NCBI RefSeq assembly: GCF_000424445.1
Contig: NZ_AUJX01000024.1
Coordinates: forward strand, 1 to 64,000
Length of the DNA: 64,000 nt
Source of the DNA: Oribacterium sp. NK2B42
GTDB taxonomy: Bacteria > Bacillota > Clostridia > Lachnospirales > Lachnospiraceae
Direction of reading: 5' to 3'
The stretch's first letter is position 1. Each line of letters opens with the position of its first letter. The notes below the pieces were generated by a model. That model was given only the letters and a program-made list of their open reading frames with translations. It had not been told where the DNA came from and made no database searches. Below are positions 34,015 through 43,399 of this stretch, one piece after another. The translations under genes were made by a program, and so were the position numbers.

Positions 34015-36078
34015 TCAGCAAATGATAGAGCCCGATGGCATCTTGCTCATCGGTGTCATAAGAGCGATATTCTCGTCATCATCCTCTGCCGCAATGATCA
34101 TGCCCTGTGATTCCTCACCTGCGATCATACGTGGAGCAAGGTTTGCAACGATCATAACACGCTTTCCAACCAGATCCTCCGGCTTATAAGCCTTCTTGAT
34201 ACCGCTTAAGATGGTGCGTGTCTCGGATCCCACCTGAACCCTGAACTTGAGAAGCTTCTTTGACTTCTTTACTTCCTCTGCATGAAGGATCTTTCCTACC
34301 CGGAACTCGATCTTTGCAAAGTCATCGTAGGTTATCTCTGCCTTCTTTTCAGGATCTGATACCTTTGTATCAGGAGCACAGTCACCATTCTCATCGATGG
34401 TTTCAGGCATTCCGTCTCCCTCCTCTGCTTCTTCTGAAGAAGTCTCCTCTGCCTTTTCTTCCTGAACACCTGCTGCAGCCATCTGCTCAGCTTCGATCTT
34501 CTCAACCTCCTGCATAACATCCTCTTCCTTCTTACGCTCAAAGAGTGTTGCAGGCTCTGCTGTTACCTTTGTGCCTGACTTGAAAAGCCCCCACTTATCC
34601 ATGTCGGAAAGAGCACGCTTTTCAGCATTGATCTCCTTAAGGATAGCCTCGGCTGTCTCAGGCATAAAGCTTTCGAGAACGGAAGCTCCGATGTTGATAG
34701 CCTCTGTAAGGTTATACATAACTGTCTTAAGTCTGTCAGCCTTCTCAGGGTCCTTTGAAAGTACCCACGGCTCAGTCTCATCTATATATTTATTTGATCT
34801 TCTGAAGATATCGAAAACCGCTGTAAGTGCATCGGCTACCCTTAACTGATCCATCTTCTCTGTTGCAGTCTTAACCGCATTAAGAATAGTAGTCTTCAGA
34901 TCCTCATCAACAGGCTCTTTAGCACCCTTATCCTCTACCACACCATCAAAGTACTTATTGCTCATGGAGATGGTTCTCTTAACGAGGTTTCCGAGGATAT
35001 TGGCAAGCATTGAATTATAACGCTCTACCATAAGCTCCCAGGAGATGACACCATCGTTCTCGAAAGGCATCTCATGGATAACGAAGAATCTTACGGCATC
35101 AACACCGAAAAGCTTTGCCAGATCATCAGCGTAGATAACATTACCACGGGACTTTGACATCTTGATGCCTTCCTGTGACTTTCCTGCCGCTGTAAGAAGC
35201 CATGGATGTCCGAATACCTGCTTTGGAAGAGGTATGTCAAGGCTCATAAGGAAGATCGGCCAGTAAAGTGTATGGAAACGGATGATATCCTTTCCGATAA
35301 GGTGAAGGTCGCAGGGCCAGAACTTGTTGAAAAGCTCCTCGTGATTTCCGTCAACATCGTAGCCAAGACCGGTAATATAGTTTGTAAGGGCGTCAAGCCA
35401 TACGTAAACAACGTGCTTTGGATCGAAATCCACAGGGATTCCCCACTTGAAGGAGGTTCTGGATACACAAAGATCCTGAAGACCCGGCTTAAGGAAGTTG
35501 TTTACCATCTCATTCTTACGGGAAACCGGCTGGATAAACTCGGGGTGCTCCTCGATATGCTTCATGAGACGATCTGCATACTTGCTCATCTTGAAGAAGT
35601 AAGCTTCCTCTCTTGCCTTCTCAACATCTCTTCCGCAATCGGGACACTTTCCGTCCACAAGCTGTGAATCTGTCCAGAAGGACTCACAGGGTGTACAGTA
35701 CCAGCCTTCATACTCAGACTTATAGATGTCACCCTTGTCATACATCTTCTTGAACATCTTCTGAACCTGTTTCTCATGGTACTCGTCTGTTGTTCTGATG
35801 AACTTGTCATAAGAAGTGTTCATAAGATCCCAAATGGTCTTAATTTCTCCGGCAGTCTTATCCACATACTGCTTTGGTGTTACACCTGCTGCCTCTGCCT
35901 TTAACTCTATTTTCTGGCCATGCTCATCGGTTCCGGTCTGGAATCTTACGTCATAACCCTGAAATCTCTTGAAACGTGCGATAGCATCCGCAAGCACGAT
36001 CTCATAAGTATTTCCGATGTGCGGCTTTCCGGAAGCATAAGCTATCGCTGTAGTGATATAGTACGGTTTCTTTTCCAT
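34015..36078 (-). CDS. metG: methionyl-tRNA synthetase
   Basis: A 687-residue class I aminoacyl-tRNA synthetase. The HIGH-type motif is PHIGN (19-23) and the KMSKS motif lies in EGIKMSKSRGN. A zinc knuckle with two CxxC pairs is seen at WYCTPCE and GKCPDCG. The C-terminal 110 residues form the dimerising tRNA-binding domain (FAKIEFRVGKIL). A Glu-rich linker of about 60 residues joins them and is longer than usual. No T-box or S-box is visible in the 154 bases upstream. Confidence 0.96.
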   Translation of the reverse strand: MEKKPYYITTAIAYASGKPHIGNTYEIVLADAIARFKRFQGYDVRFQTGTDEHGQKIELKAEAAGVTPKQYVDKTAGEIKTIWDLMNTSYDKFIRTTDEYHEKQVQKMFKKMYDKGDIYKSEYEGWYCTPCESFWTDSQLVDGKCPDCGRDVEKAREEAYFFKMSKYADRLMKHIEEHPEFIQPVSRKNEMVNNFLKPGLQDLCVSRTSFKWGIPVDFDPKHVVYVWLDALTNYITGLGYDVDGNHEELFNKFWPCDLHLIGKDIIRFHTLYWPIFLMSLDIPLPKQVFGHPWLLTAAGKSQEGIKMSKSRGNVIYADDLAKLFGVDAVRFFVIHEMPFENDGVISWELMVERYNSMLANILGNLVKRTISMSNKYFDGVVEDKGAKEPVDEDLKTTILNAVKTATEKMDQLRVADALTAVFDIFRRSNKYIDETEPWVLSKDPEKADRLKTVMYNLTEAINIGASVLESFMPETAEAILKEINAEKRALSDMDKWGLFKSGTKVTAEPATLFERKKEEDVMQEVEKIEAEQMAAAGVQEEKAEETSSEEAEEGDGMPETIDENGDCAPDTKVSDPEKKAEITYDDFAKIEFRVGKILHAEEVKKSKKLLKFRVQVGSETRTILSGIKKAYKPEDLVGKRVMIVANLAPRMIAGEESQGMIIAAEDDDENIALMTPMSKMPSGSIIC

Positions 36079-36232
36079 GTTTCACTCTTTCCGGTTACCC
36101 GAATGAAAGGTAACCTGATTTATTTTATATTTGCTTATTTACCCGAAAAACATTGAAAAATCAACATTTTTTGGTAATTTAACTTAACTACTATAAGATA
36201 TGAACTCTTAAAAAGCAAGTTTACCGCCGTTT

Positions 36233-37486
36233 TTAGGCTCCAAGGAATATTTTCCTCAGGTTTTCCACCTCTTTTATAACCTTGCTGTCAACAAGATTCT
36301 GATAAGCATAAATTCCGAAGCCGGATACTTTTCCTGTTCCAAGGGCTGCAAGAACTTCTCTTGCCAGGATGTCATTGTATCTCAGCCACTCAGGGATATC
36401 ATTTCCGTCCCAGCTGTCGGTATTGCATTTATAGAGGGCAAGTCCCACGTAAAGCTTCACCTTGCTGTTATTCTTTTCCATGAGGTTTATCCAGTCATTG
36501 AGACATACCTCATAAGCTGCATCGGATATTGCCCCGCTTCCGGTCTTCTGCTCAAAGCCGAAGTATATCTGGGGTAATATATAGTCCACGTACTTATCGG
36601 AAGACAGCCACTCATCTATATCCACAAAGTAGCTTCTGTTGCTCTTAAGGTATTTAAGCTGTGCCACAGGACTCACACCGAATACAGCACCCGGTTTCAT
36701 TTCATGAACCTTTGCGTAAACGGCTTCGATAAGGGCGGAGACATTATCCCTTCTCCACTCCGCTATAGGCAGGGTGCTTCCTGATTCAACATACTCCTGA
36801 TAATCGAAGTTTGTGTCAGCTCCGGTTCCGAGTCCCGGATAGAAATAATCATCAAACTGAACTCCGTCCACGTCGTATTTTGTCATAACTTCCTGCACTG
36901 CGGAAACGATGAGGTCACGTACCTCTTTCTTGGAAGGATTCAGATAGTAGCTTCCGTCAAACAGAAGAACATTTCTGTTGGATTCCGGATTGTTATACCA
37001 CCTTTTGGAAATGGAATCCTCTTTCTCTTCCTCCCATCTTTTCATGGAGCCGGTGACTCTGTAGGGATTAAGCCAGGCATGGAACTGGATTCCGTGTCTG
37101 TGGGCGGAATCCACCATGTATCCCAATGCATCAAATTTATCCGGGTTTGCAGGCAGGAACTTTGAAACCGGAAAAATATCCGATTTATAGTAGGCATCCG
37201 TATGACTGTGAACATGACAGAAAATTGCATTCATGCCGTTTGCGGCTATGGTTTCCATCACCTTGTCTGCCTCTTTTTTAAAGGCCGCCTCCTCCGATGG
37301 CATTTCCGACCAGTTGATATAGGAGAACCATACTCCACGAAGTCCGTTTGTCGCATTTGCCAATGCTTCCACTCCGGCTGCCCTTGAATTTATGGCGCCG
37401 CACATACATATGCAAATGACAAGTGTCATTAAAAATCCTGCAAACTGCTTATACGCCATGATTCCGGATTTGTTTTCAAATTTCAT
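36233..37486 (-). CDS. secreted glycosidase-like protein (GHL10 / DUF187)
   Basis: A 417-residue exported protein with a signal peptide (about 10-37). Domain GHL10 (about 48-350) is recognisable from LRGVWFSYINW, FHAWLNPYRV and DGVQFDDYFYP. The family includes peptidoglycan-directed enzymes such as DigH and YngK-type proteins. It may cut denuded peptidoglycan glycan chains or another wall polymer. It starts at ATG 37486 after GGAGAGG. A 19-bp repeat array lies about 70 bases upstream. Confidence 0.85.
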   Translation of the reverse strand: MKFENKSGIMAYKQFAGFLMTLVICICMCGAINSRAAGVEALANATNGLRGVWFSYINWSEMPSEEAAFKKEADKVMETIAANGMNAIFCHVHSHTDAYYKSDIFPVSKFLPANPDKFDALGYMVDSAHRHGIQFHAWLNPYRVTGSMKRWEEEKEDSISKRWYNNPESNRNVLLFDGSYYLNPSKKEVRDLIVSAVQEVMTKYDVDGVQFDDYFYPGLGTGADTNFDYQEYVESGSTLPIAEWRRDNVSALIEAVYAKVHEMKPGAVFGVSPVAQLKYLKSNRSYFVDIDEWLSSDKYVDYILPQIYFGFEQKTGSGAISDAAYEVCLNDWINLMEKNNSKVKLYVGLALYKCNTDSWDGNDIPEWLRYNDILAREVLAALGTGKVSGFGIYAYQNLVDSKVIKEVENLRKIFLGA

Positions 37487-37555
37487 TTTCTGTCCTCTCC
37501 CTTCGTCTTTCCATATATTCGTCTATTCTACCACATCCTCCCTAAAACAATCCAC

Positions 37556-37631
37556 CGGGAACGGTTCTCGTCGGCAGGGACAGTTCTCACCGATAGGGAC
37601 GGTTCTCGCCGGTGAGAATCTTCCCCGATGT
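37556..37631. repeat. second 19-bp repeat array (four units, last one inverted)
   Basis: Units at 37556, 37575, 37594 and 37613, each of 19 bases, with core TAGGGACGGTTCTCGCCGG. As at 20042-20155, the final unit begins TGAGAA and is an inverted copy. Both arrays lie between the start of one minus-strand gene and the end of another. Confidence 0.88.
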
Positions 37632-37666
37632 ATACAAGCATAACTCCCGCATGACGTCCTTATGAC

Positions 37667-37699
37667 GAAAAAAGAGGTCTCCCCAAAGGAAGACCTCTC
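37667..37699 (-). terminator. terminator of the lipoprotein gene
   Basis: AGAGGTCT (37673-37680) and AGACCTCT (37691-37698) form the stem; six T follow on the minus strand. Confidence 0.88.
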
Positions 37700-37715
37700 G
37701 TCATATGATTTTATT

Positions 37716-38282
37716 TTACTCGATTACAACTTCGCACTCTGAAAGCTCATAGTTCAGTGCAAATGTATCCGCAACCGCCTTCTTTGATGTTTCATCATCA
37801 AAATTCTCGCCTGCTGCAAAATCACTGAGTACAAGCTTACCTTTCTTGATGGTCGTGGTTTGCTGACCTTCTGTAGCTCCCGGACCTGCAGGCTGTGTCT
37901 CTCCTGTTTCCTCTGTTTCAAAGCTTACAAGCTTTGTAGATGCTCCTACGGTTCCAAGCTCGATAAGCTTATCAAGAAGCGCCTGCTCTGTGAGCTCGTC
38001 AACTGAATCCATAACCTGGGACATACTTCCGTTAACGATGGCATAAACAACAACTGTATCTACAACAGGAGCGTTGGGATCCGGCTGCTTTGAAAGAGGA
38101 AGTCCGTTATCAGGGTTTGTCTCCTCTGCTGTGGTTTCTGTTACACTACTACCGTCAGGTGCCGTTTCTCCGGTCTTTTCCTTAGCAGTTTCATCATTCC
38201 TTGATTTTGACTTACTGCTGCCACAACCCACAACTGAAAGTACTGCTATTGCAAGTAAAAGCATCGCAATAAATTTCTTCAT
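37716..38282 (-). CDS. secreted lipoprotein, possibly GerMN-like
   Basis: A 188-residue lipoprotein with lipobox SVVGC (Cys20). A Ser/Thr/Glu/Lys-rich linker runs to about residue 72. The C-terminal part (VVVYAIVNGSMSQVM ... LLDKLIELGT ... FALNYELSECEVVIE) has the strand-helix order and spacing of a GerMN domain, with a low-complexity insert rich in Gly, Thr and Gln. That match is tentative. Function is unknown; extracytoplasmic location is clear. Confidence 0.75.
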   Translation of the reverse strand: MKKFIAMLLLAIAVLSVVGCGSSKSKSRNDETAKEKTGETAPDGSSVTETTAEETNPDNGLPLSKQPDPNAPVVDTVVVYAIVNGSMSQVMDSVDELTEQALLDKLIELGTVGASTKLVSFETEETGETQPAGPGATEGQQTTTIKKGKLVLSDFAAGENFDDETSKKAVADTFALNYELSECEVVIE

Positions 38283-38535
38283 GATCTATCTCCTCAAAAA
38301 CTCTTATACTCTATTTTTATTTATATATAAAACGAAAGACTCTCACGAGCCTCTCGAAAATACAGAGTGTAATATAACAGAGCCAAACTATAATTGCAAG
38401 CATAGTGCGTAAATCTTAATCTTTACGCAAAAAAATCCTAGTTAATGTGCTATGATGGGCTTATGAGGCATGACAGAAATACAAAAATCTCATGCCATGC
38501 TGATAAAAAATACTGAATATATCGGAGAAAACACC

Positions 38536-39390
38536 ATGCCGGGAACCTTATACATATGCGCAACACCCATAGGAAATCTTGATGACATCACTTACAGAGT
38601 CATCAACTGTCTTAAGTCGGTTGACATCATTGCGGCCGAGGACACAAGAAATTCAATAAAGCTTTTAAATCATTTCGACATCCATACTCCCATGACCGCT
38701 TACCACGAATTCAATAAATTCGATAAAGCAAAAGCTCTGGTCTCGGACATGCTGAACGGCAAAAACATTGCCATCATAACAGATGCGGGTACACCCTGTA
38801 TTTCAGACCCCGGAGAAGAGCTTGTGAGACAGGCGGCGGAAGCCGGAATTCAGATCACTTCCCTTCCGGGACCTGCTGCAGCCATCACTGCTCTCACCAT
38901 CTCTGCCCTTCCCACCAGAAGATTTGCATTTGAAGCATTTCTGCCTACGGAAAAGGCCGATAAGAAGGAGCGTGCCAGGATACTGTCGGAGCTTAAGACT
39001 GAGACCCGCACCATGATCCTTTATGAGGCACCCCATAAGCTAAAGGCGACTCTTAAGGATCTTTCCGATACTTTAGGCGGAGACCGCCGCATCTCCCTTT
39101 GCCGTGAACTTACGAAGAAGCACGAGGAAGCAATCCGTACAACCCTTTCCGAAGCCATAGCAAAATACGAGGCCGAGGAACCCCGGGGTGAGTATGTCCT
39201 TGTTATAGACGGAAGAAATCCTGATGATATAGTCGCAGAATCCGAGGCCAGATGGAACGAAATGCCTCTGGAGAAGCATATGGATCACTATCTGAAACAA
39301 GGGCTTTCCGAGAAGGATGCCATGAAGGCCGTGGCTAAAGACCGCGGCGTTTCAAAGCGCGATATCTATAATGAACTGAAGATTCAGTAA
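38536..39390 (+). CDS. rsmI: 16S rRNA (cytidine-1402-2'-O)-methyltransferase
   Basis: A 284-residue SAM-dependent tetrapyrrole-methylase-fold enzyme that 2'-O-methylates C1402 in 16S rRNA. Typical motifs are LYICATPIGNLDDIT, AAEDTRNS, ITDAGTPCISDPG and LPGPAAAITAL. I chose ATG 38536 after CGGAG; an earlier in-frame ATG at 38470 is unlikely. It is one of the few plus-strand genes and ends in a terminator. Confidence 0.95.
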   Translation: MPGTLYICATPIGNLDDITYRVINCLKSVDIIAAEDTRNSIKLLNHFDIHTPMTAYHEFNKFDKAKALVSDMLNGKNIAIITDAGTPCISDPGEELVRQAAEAGIQITSLPGPAAAITALTISALPTRRFAFEAFLPTEKADKKERARILSELKTETRTMILYEAPHKLKATLKDLSDTLGGDRRISLCRELTKKHEEAIRTTLSEAIAKYEAEEPRGEYVLVIDGRNPDDIVAESEARWNEMPLEKHMDHYLKQGLSEKDAMKAVAKDRGVSKRDIYNELKIQ

Positions 39391-39437
39391 CATTTCCATT
39401 CATCGGAACTGCAATAAATATTTATCCGGGACCTAAA

Positions 39438-39496
39438 AAAAACCACCCGCTTAACAACGATCCTCATTACGGATCCGGTTAAGCGAACGGTTTTTA
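39438..39496 (+). terminator. terminator of rsmI
   Basis: AAAAACC/GGTTTTT and CGCTTAAC/GTTAAGCG (39448-39455 / 39478-39485) form a long stem with an inner GATCC/GGATC hairpin; T residues follow. A-rich sequence on the other side makes it potentially bidirectional, serving the convergent acyltransferase gene. Confidence 0.8.
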
Positions 39497-39503
39497 TTAT
39501 TGA

Positions 39504-40622
39504 CTATTTTTTGAAGGATTTTAAGATTCTTACTGTCACTACACTTGCAGCCAGCGAAAGCACGAACACTGTCGGTATACGTATCAGAAGATGCAATATT
39601 TCTTTAGGCAAAGTATCGTAACCGTTTGTAAGGTCAATAAGCCCCAGATTCCAGTCCGGTCCCATTCTGAAAAATAACAAATGGTATATACAGTAATGGA
39701 AAAGATATATGAAGAAAGTATACTTTCCTGCCCTTGCCACAGTCTCAACCGGTCTGTTTCCTCTGAAATCAAAGCTAATCACAAATATGATAAAGGCTAT
39801 GCTCTCAACTGTTGCAAAAGCACAGTTCCAGTAAATGTAAAAATCCTGGGTACTGTTAAGCCTGAAGACCTCCTTCTGAACCAGGAAACGTAGTGCCAAT
39901 GTCACTGCCACTACAACTGCCGCACCCATCCTTACTTCCTTAAGCCTGCCGGATTTCTTTAACCCCGGCATCATCATAGCTAGCTCTGCCCCCGCCATAA
40001 GAAGCATGGCCGGTGTTGTATAGAGCATAAAGGGCGAAATCTGTATGGGTAACAGACTGATAAGACCTGTCATATTGAGATCCATTATTATCTGATTGAT
40101 AAATATAAAGCTCATTATGAACCATCTGTATTTACGGTACCGGTCATCCTTTGTATATAGAGGTTTTAAAAGCGGGTAAGCCAGAACAAGCTGAAGATAG
40201 GTAAATATATACCAGAGGTGACTTGCAAGGCTTTCACGTATGCCTCCGCCCCAGGAAAAAACATCCGTTATGAATCCGCAAAGGTCAATCTCCGGGGTTA
40301 CGACACATTGTAAAATGCTTTTCTCCCCCCTGATGAATGGTGCAAACAGGTAGGTCAGAAACATTACCGCTATTCCGGGAAGCACTATGCTTTTTAATGA
40401 GCGTATCAGTGTCTCTTTAAATCCCTTTTTAAAAAAGAAAAAACCGCTGATCACAAAAAACAGCGTTACTCCGTCCGAAAGCAATAGTCTTATGAAAAGC
40501 TTTGTGGAGTCTCCTGTTCCCATGACATCCACATGTGTGCCAATGACTATAAGGCAGGCGATCACTCTCAAAAGATCAATCCCCGGATCCCTTACCTTCT
40601 TAACGCCATCAGATCCTGTCAT
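39504..40622 (-). CDS. acyltransferase-3 family membrane protein
   Basis: A 372-residue protein with about ten helices. The N-terminal IDLLRVIACLIVIGTHV contains the conserved Arg and His of acyltransferase-3 enzymes, and LFFVISGFFFFKKG is the next signature. The family moves acetyl groups across the membrane to surface glycans or peptidoglycan. I chose ATG 40622, preceded by GGAGG, over TTG 40625. With the MBOAT/DHHW pair it is the second surface acylation system in the window. Substrate is unknown. Confidence 0.87.
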   Translation of the reverse strand: MTGSDGVKKVRDPGIDLLRVIACLIVIGTHVDVMGTGDSTKLFIRLLLSDGVTLFFVISGFFFFKKGFKETLIRSLKSIVLPGIAVMFLTYLFAPFIRGEKSILQCVVTPEIDLCGFITDVFSWGGGIRESLASHLWYIFTYLQLVLAYPLLKPLYTKDDRYRKYRWFIMSFIFINQIIMDLNMTGLISLLPIQISPFMLYTTPAMLLMAGAELAMMMPGLKKSGRLKEVRMGAAVVVAVTLALRFLVQKEVFRLNSTQDFYIYWNCAFATVESIAFIIFVISFDFRGNRPVETVARAGKYTFFIYLFHYCIYHLLFFRMGPDWNLGLIDLTNGYDTLPKEILHLLIRIPTVFVLSLAASVVTVRILKSFKK

Positions 40623-40713
40623 CAATTACCTCCATAATTCATGAGCTAATGTCTCTGTCGTGAAGATCATCACAAACTGCCGCCAAGGCTCAAAGCAAAC
40701 TCCTGATTTAACT

Positions 40714-41016
40714 TTAAATAAATAATTCCAAAACAAACACTACAGCCGAGCAGGCAATAGCCGTAGGAAACAGTCCTCCTCCCAGCCATGCTGTAACGAT
40801 ACCGACTATAAGAGCACAAAATCCCGCCACAGGCGATTTCGTATCTTCCATTATCGCGGGAAATGTCATGACCGCAAGCGTCACATAGGGCACATAATAA
40901 AGAAAAGAGCGTATGGTTATATTCTTTATCTCTTTACGTATAAGTGTCAGCGGAAGCACCCTGATGATAAAAGAAACCGCAAACATGATAAAGATATAAA
41001 TATAATTAGTGTGCAT
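40714..41016 (-). CDS. azlD: branched-chain amino acid exporter small subunit AzlD
   Basis: A 100-residue membrane protein with about four helices. RVLPLTLIRKEIKN and the pattern of YVPYVTLAVMTFPAI match AzlD. I chose ATG 41016, which has GGAGG upstream and overlaps the azlC end by 11 bases; a longer upstream frame is less likely. It forms the exporter with AzlC. Confidence 0.88.
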   Translation of the reverse strand: MHTNYIYIFIMFAVSFIIRVLPLTLIRKEIKNITIRSFLYYVPYVTLAVMTFPAIMEDTKSPVAGFCALIVGIVTAWLGGGLFPTAIACSAVVFVLELFI

Positions 41017-41776
41017 TTTCCACCTCCACCGCTTCTGCATGTGAAGCATCTGCCCCTGTCTCAAGCTTATCTTCATCCTCTTTTATGGGGAATAAAAATG
41101 CTGCTGCACCTGATATCAGTATCGTGAGAATACTTATCCTGGTACCGTTACTTATGGATGATAATCCGGGAAGCTTTGAGAATACAAAACTGGATGCCAT
41201 TGCAAGAATGATAAGAAAGCGTACAATCCTGTTTTCCTTGGCAGGTGGAATGATTATAGCCAGAAACATACCGTATAAAAGTACCCCCAGGGCACTGACT
41301 ATATTATCCGGCACAACATTACCAACAATCGCTCCCAGACAGGTTCCCAGTGCCCAAAAACTCAGGGAACTTATGGCGAGGCCGTAATTATAAAAGGGAT
41401 TAAGCTTACCCGGTACCGTAACCGAGGCTCCAAATATCTCGTCCGTTATCCAGAACCCCACCAGCAGTCTGTGTGGAAGGCTTGTTTCCTCGGGAAGCTT
41501 TTGGGAAAGGGATGCCGACATAAGAAGATACCTGATATTAACGACGGCTATCATGGTTGCCATGGTGAGATATGAAACCTTTGAAGCTATCCCCACAAAG
41601 CCTGCATATTCTCCGGCGGAAGCATTGCAGAGAAGACTTGCAAGTGTTGCCTGAAATACAGTAAGTCCTGCGCTGCTTGCAGTAAATCCCAGCGCAAAGG
41701 ATACTGCAAAGTACCCCATCGCTATAGGAATACCGTCCTTTAACCCCTTTAAAAACCAATGCTTGTTGTTATTCAT
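41006..41776 (-). CDS. azlC: branched-chain amino acid exporter large subunit AzlC
   Basis: A 256-residue membrane protein with about seven helices. GLKDGIPIAMGYFAVSFALGF and LCNASAGEYAGF are AzlC signatures. The start ATG 41776 is set by GGAGG six bases earlier, in preference to ATG 41782. A charged C-terminal tail overlaps azlD. AzlCD exports leucine analogues and branched-chain amino acids in B. subtilis. No Lrp-type regulator adjoins. Confidence 0.9.
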   Translation of the reverse strand: MNNNKHWFLKGLKDGIPIAMGYFAVSFALGFTASSAGLTVFQATLASLLCNASAGEYAGFVGIASKVSYLTMATMIAVVNIRYLLMSASLSQKLPEETSLPHRLLVGFWITDEIFGASVTVPGKLNPFYNYGLAISSLSFWALGTCLGAIVGNVVPDNIVSALGVLLYGMFLAIIIPPAKENRIVRFLIILAMASSFVFSKLPGLSSISNGTRISILTILISGAAAFLFPIKEDEDKLETGADASHAEAVEVENAH

Positions 41777-41903
41777 TCTCATCCTCCGGAACCATGCAAT
41801 ATACGGATTATAGCTTTTATTATTAGGAATGTTAACAATTATTCTAATTCCAATTAATTATATCAGAAATATATAATAACCATTCAGTCTGGTGTAGGAC
41901 GGC

Positions 41904-41943
41904 CAGAGCGGTCGGGCATCCATTTGAATGCCCGACCGCTCTG
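41904..41943. terminator. 16-bp perfect hairpin upstream of azlC
   Basis: CAGAGCGGTCGGGCAT (41904-41919) and its exact complement (41928-41943) surround an 8-base loop. No T-run is present on the minus strand. It lies just after the wall-binding protein gene and may end or stabilise that transcript. Confidence 0.65.
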
Positions 41944-41961
41944 ACCTGACTGCTTCTCAAT

Positions 41962-43281
41962 CTAATAATTCAGGCAGATTCCGTCATCGCCGAAAATGTA
42001 GGTTTTGCCGTTTATTTCACGTGTGCCTGTGACCATTACTCCGGTGGAGGATCCGACTTTTGATTCAAGGTAGTATCTTGCGCCGTTCAGCTCAAGCCAG
42101 CCGGTATGCATGAAGCTATCCGGATCAAAATAATACCACTGGCCGTTTATCTGCTTCCAGCCCTGATTATAGGCAACACCATCGGCTATGTACTGCCACT
42201 TATAACCGGTTCTCTTCCAGGAGGCATTGGCACTTCCGGAACCGATGGTCTTTGGATCTGCGCTGTTATAGGTTCCCCGGCTTCTTATATTTGTTGCAAA
42301 GTCTCCTTCAACGGTAGCCTTGTAATCGCTCAGGAACTCCCACTTATCGTCTATATCGTAATCACTTGTGTCTGCAGTATAACTTCCTGCATAACTCCAG
42401 TCGGAAAAGGCGATGTTATAGTACTTTGCATCATTTTTCTTAGGTATGGCACGGACAGTCACTTTAAATGTTCCCACCTGGGCGGAATTCATATAACCTG
42501 ACACGTCATGATAGGTATCTTTGGTACGGAACTTGGTTGTTACCTTCTTTCCGTTTGTACCTGTATAGCTTACCCTAACCTCATATTCATCCGCAAATGC
42601 AGTATCAAAGCCTGTCCAGCTGGCCATGCCCTTCTCATTAATCGCTGCATCCTGATATCCCTGCTCATCGGTTGGAATGGCTCTCACTGCCACACCAAAG
42701 CTTCCCTGATAAGCATTGGCAAGAGCAGTACTTATGGAATGATAGGTCTTTTCCGTTGTGGCATGACTGGTCTTTTCATTTCCGTTTTTATCAACATAGG
42801 TAATGACTACTTCATATTTCCCTGCATACGGAACCGCACTCCAGCTCACCTGCTTATTTGCTGCATCTATGGCGAGATTCTGCGGAGCCACCAGCTCATA
42901 AAGCGGATAAACCAGAAGTCTGCCCGTTGCCTCTGTGTTATCCACAGAAACCATATCAACATAGGTGGATCTGATACCGGTTCCGGAAATCTTTAAGTCA
43001 TCATCCAGAGCCCCGGCATCACTTGTTATGGTGACATTGACTGTTGCGGGAATTGTGGGATTGTTGTTTTTGATGCTTGTGGTATCTGCGGCTATCTGCA
43101 CATCGATATCATCATCCTCAACTTCGTAATCAGGAAAAAAGCATATACCCGCGTCAACTTCATTGACAGAGTCAAGATCCGCATTTATCTCTACATTTTT
43201 TATCATGGCCAGGGATGTCACAGGAGTTGAGAGACACACTGCGGTTAAAACACCCATTATCTTTAACTTGGTTTTTTTCAT
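41962..43281 (-). CDS. secreted wall-binding-repeat protein with Fn3-like domains
   Basis: A 439-residue exported protein (signal peptide about 1-25). Two fibronectin-III-like modules (about 130-220 and 220-310) each contain a YEV-x-ITY/VSYT strand and a TYH strand. The C-terminus has choline-binding-type wall repeats, GWKQINGQWYYFDPDSFMHTG and a second degenerate one ending near residue 439. It starts at ATG 43281 after GGGAAGG. No catalytic domain is recognisable; it is probably an adhesin or wall-attached scaffold. Confidence 0.8.
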   Translation of the reverse strand: MKKTKLKIMGVLTAVCLSTPVTSLAMIKNVEINADLDSVNEVDAGICFFPDYEVEDDDIDVQIAADTTSIKNNNPTIPATVNVTITSDAGALDDDLKISGTGIRSTYVDMVSVDNTEATGRLLVYPLYELVAPQNLAIDAANKQVSWSAVPYAGKYEVVITYVDKNGNEKTSHATTEKTYHSISTALANAYQGSFGVAVRAIPTDEQGYQDAAINEKGMASWTGFDTAFADEYEVRVSYTGTNGKKVTTKFRTKDTYHDVSGYMNSAQVGTFKVTVRAIPKKNDAKYYNIAFSDWSYAGSYTADTSDYDIDDKWEFLSDYKATVEGDFATNIRSRGTYNSADPKTIGSGSANASWKRTGYKWQYIADGVAYNQGWKQINGQWYYFDPDSFMHTGWLELNGARYYLESKVGSSTGVMVTGTREINGKTYIFGDDGICLNY

Positions 43282-43353
43282 ATCCTTCCCTCTCTTATTA
43301 AGGATCTCAAACTCATTCAAAATCTGCCTCGAAAAGGATTTTTAAGCTGTATA

Positions 43354-43386
43354 TCAAATCTGATTGAAATCCGACATCAGATTTGA
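43354..43386. terminator. 11-bp hairpin between two surface-protein genes
   Basis: TCAAATCTGAT (43354-43364) and ATCAGATTTGA (43376-43386) form an exact stem. There is no clear T-run, so it may be a weak terminator or mRNA-end structure of the coiled-coil gene. Confidence 0.5.
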
Positions 43387-43399
43387 GAACTTTACCTGT

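Noticed and set aside
36079-36232. T-box or S-box leader of metG
   Set aside because: The gap of 154 bases is short and no T-box sequence or SAM-riboswitch core is visible.
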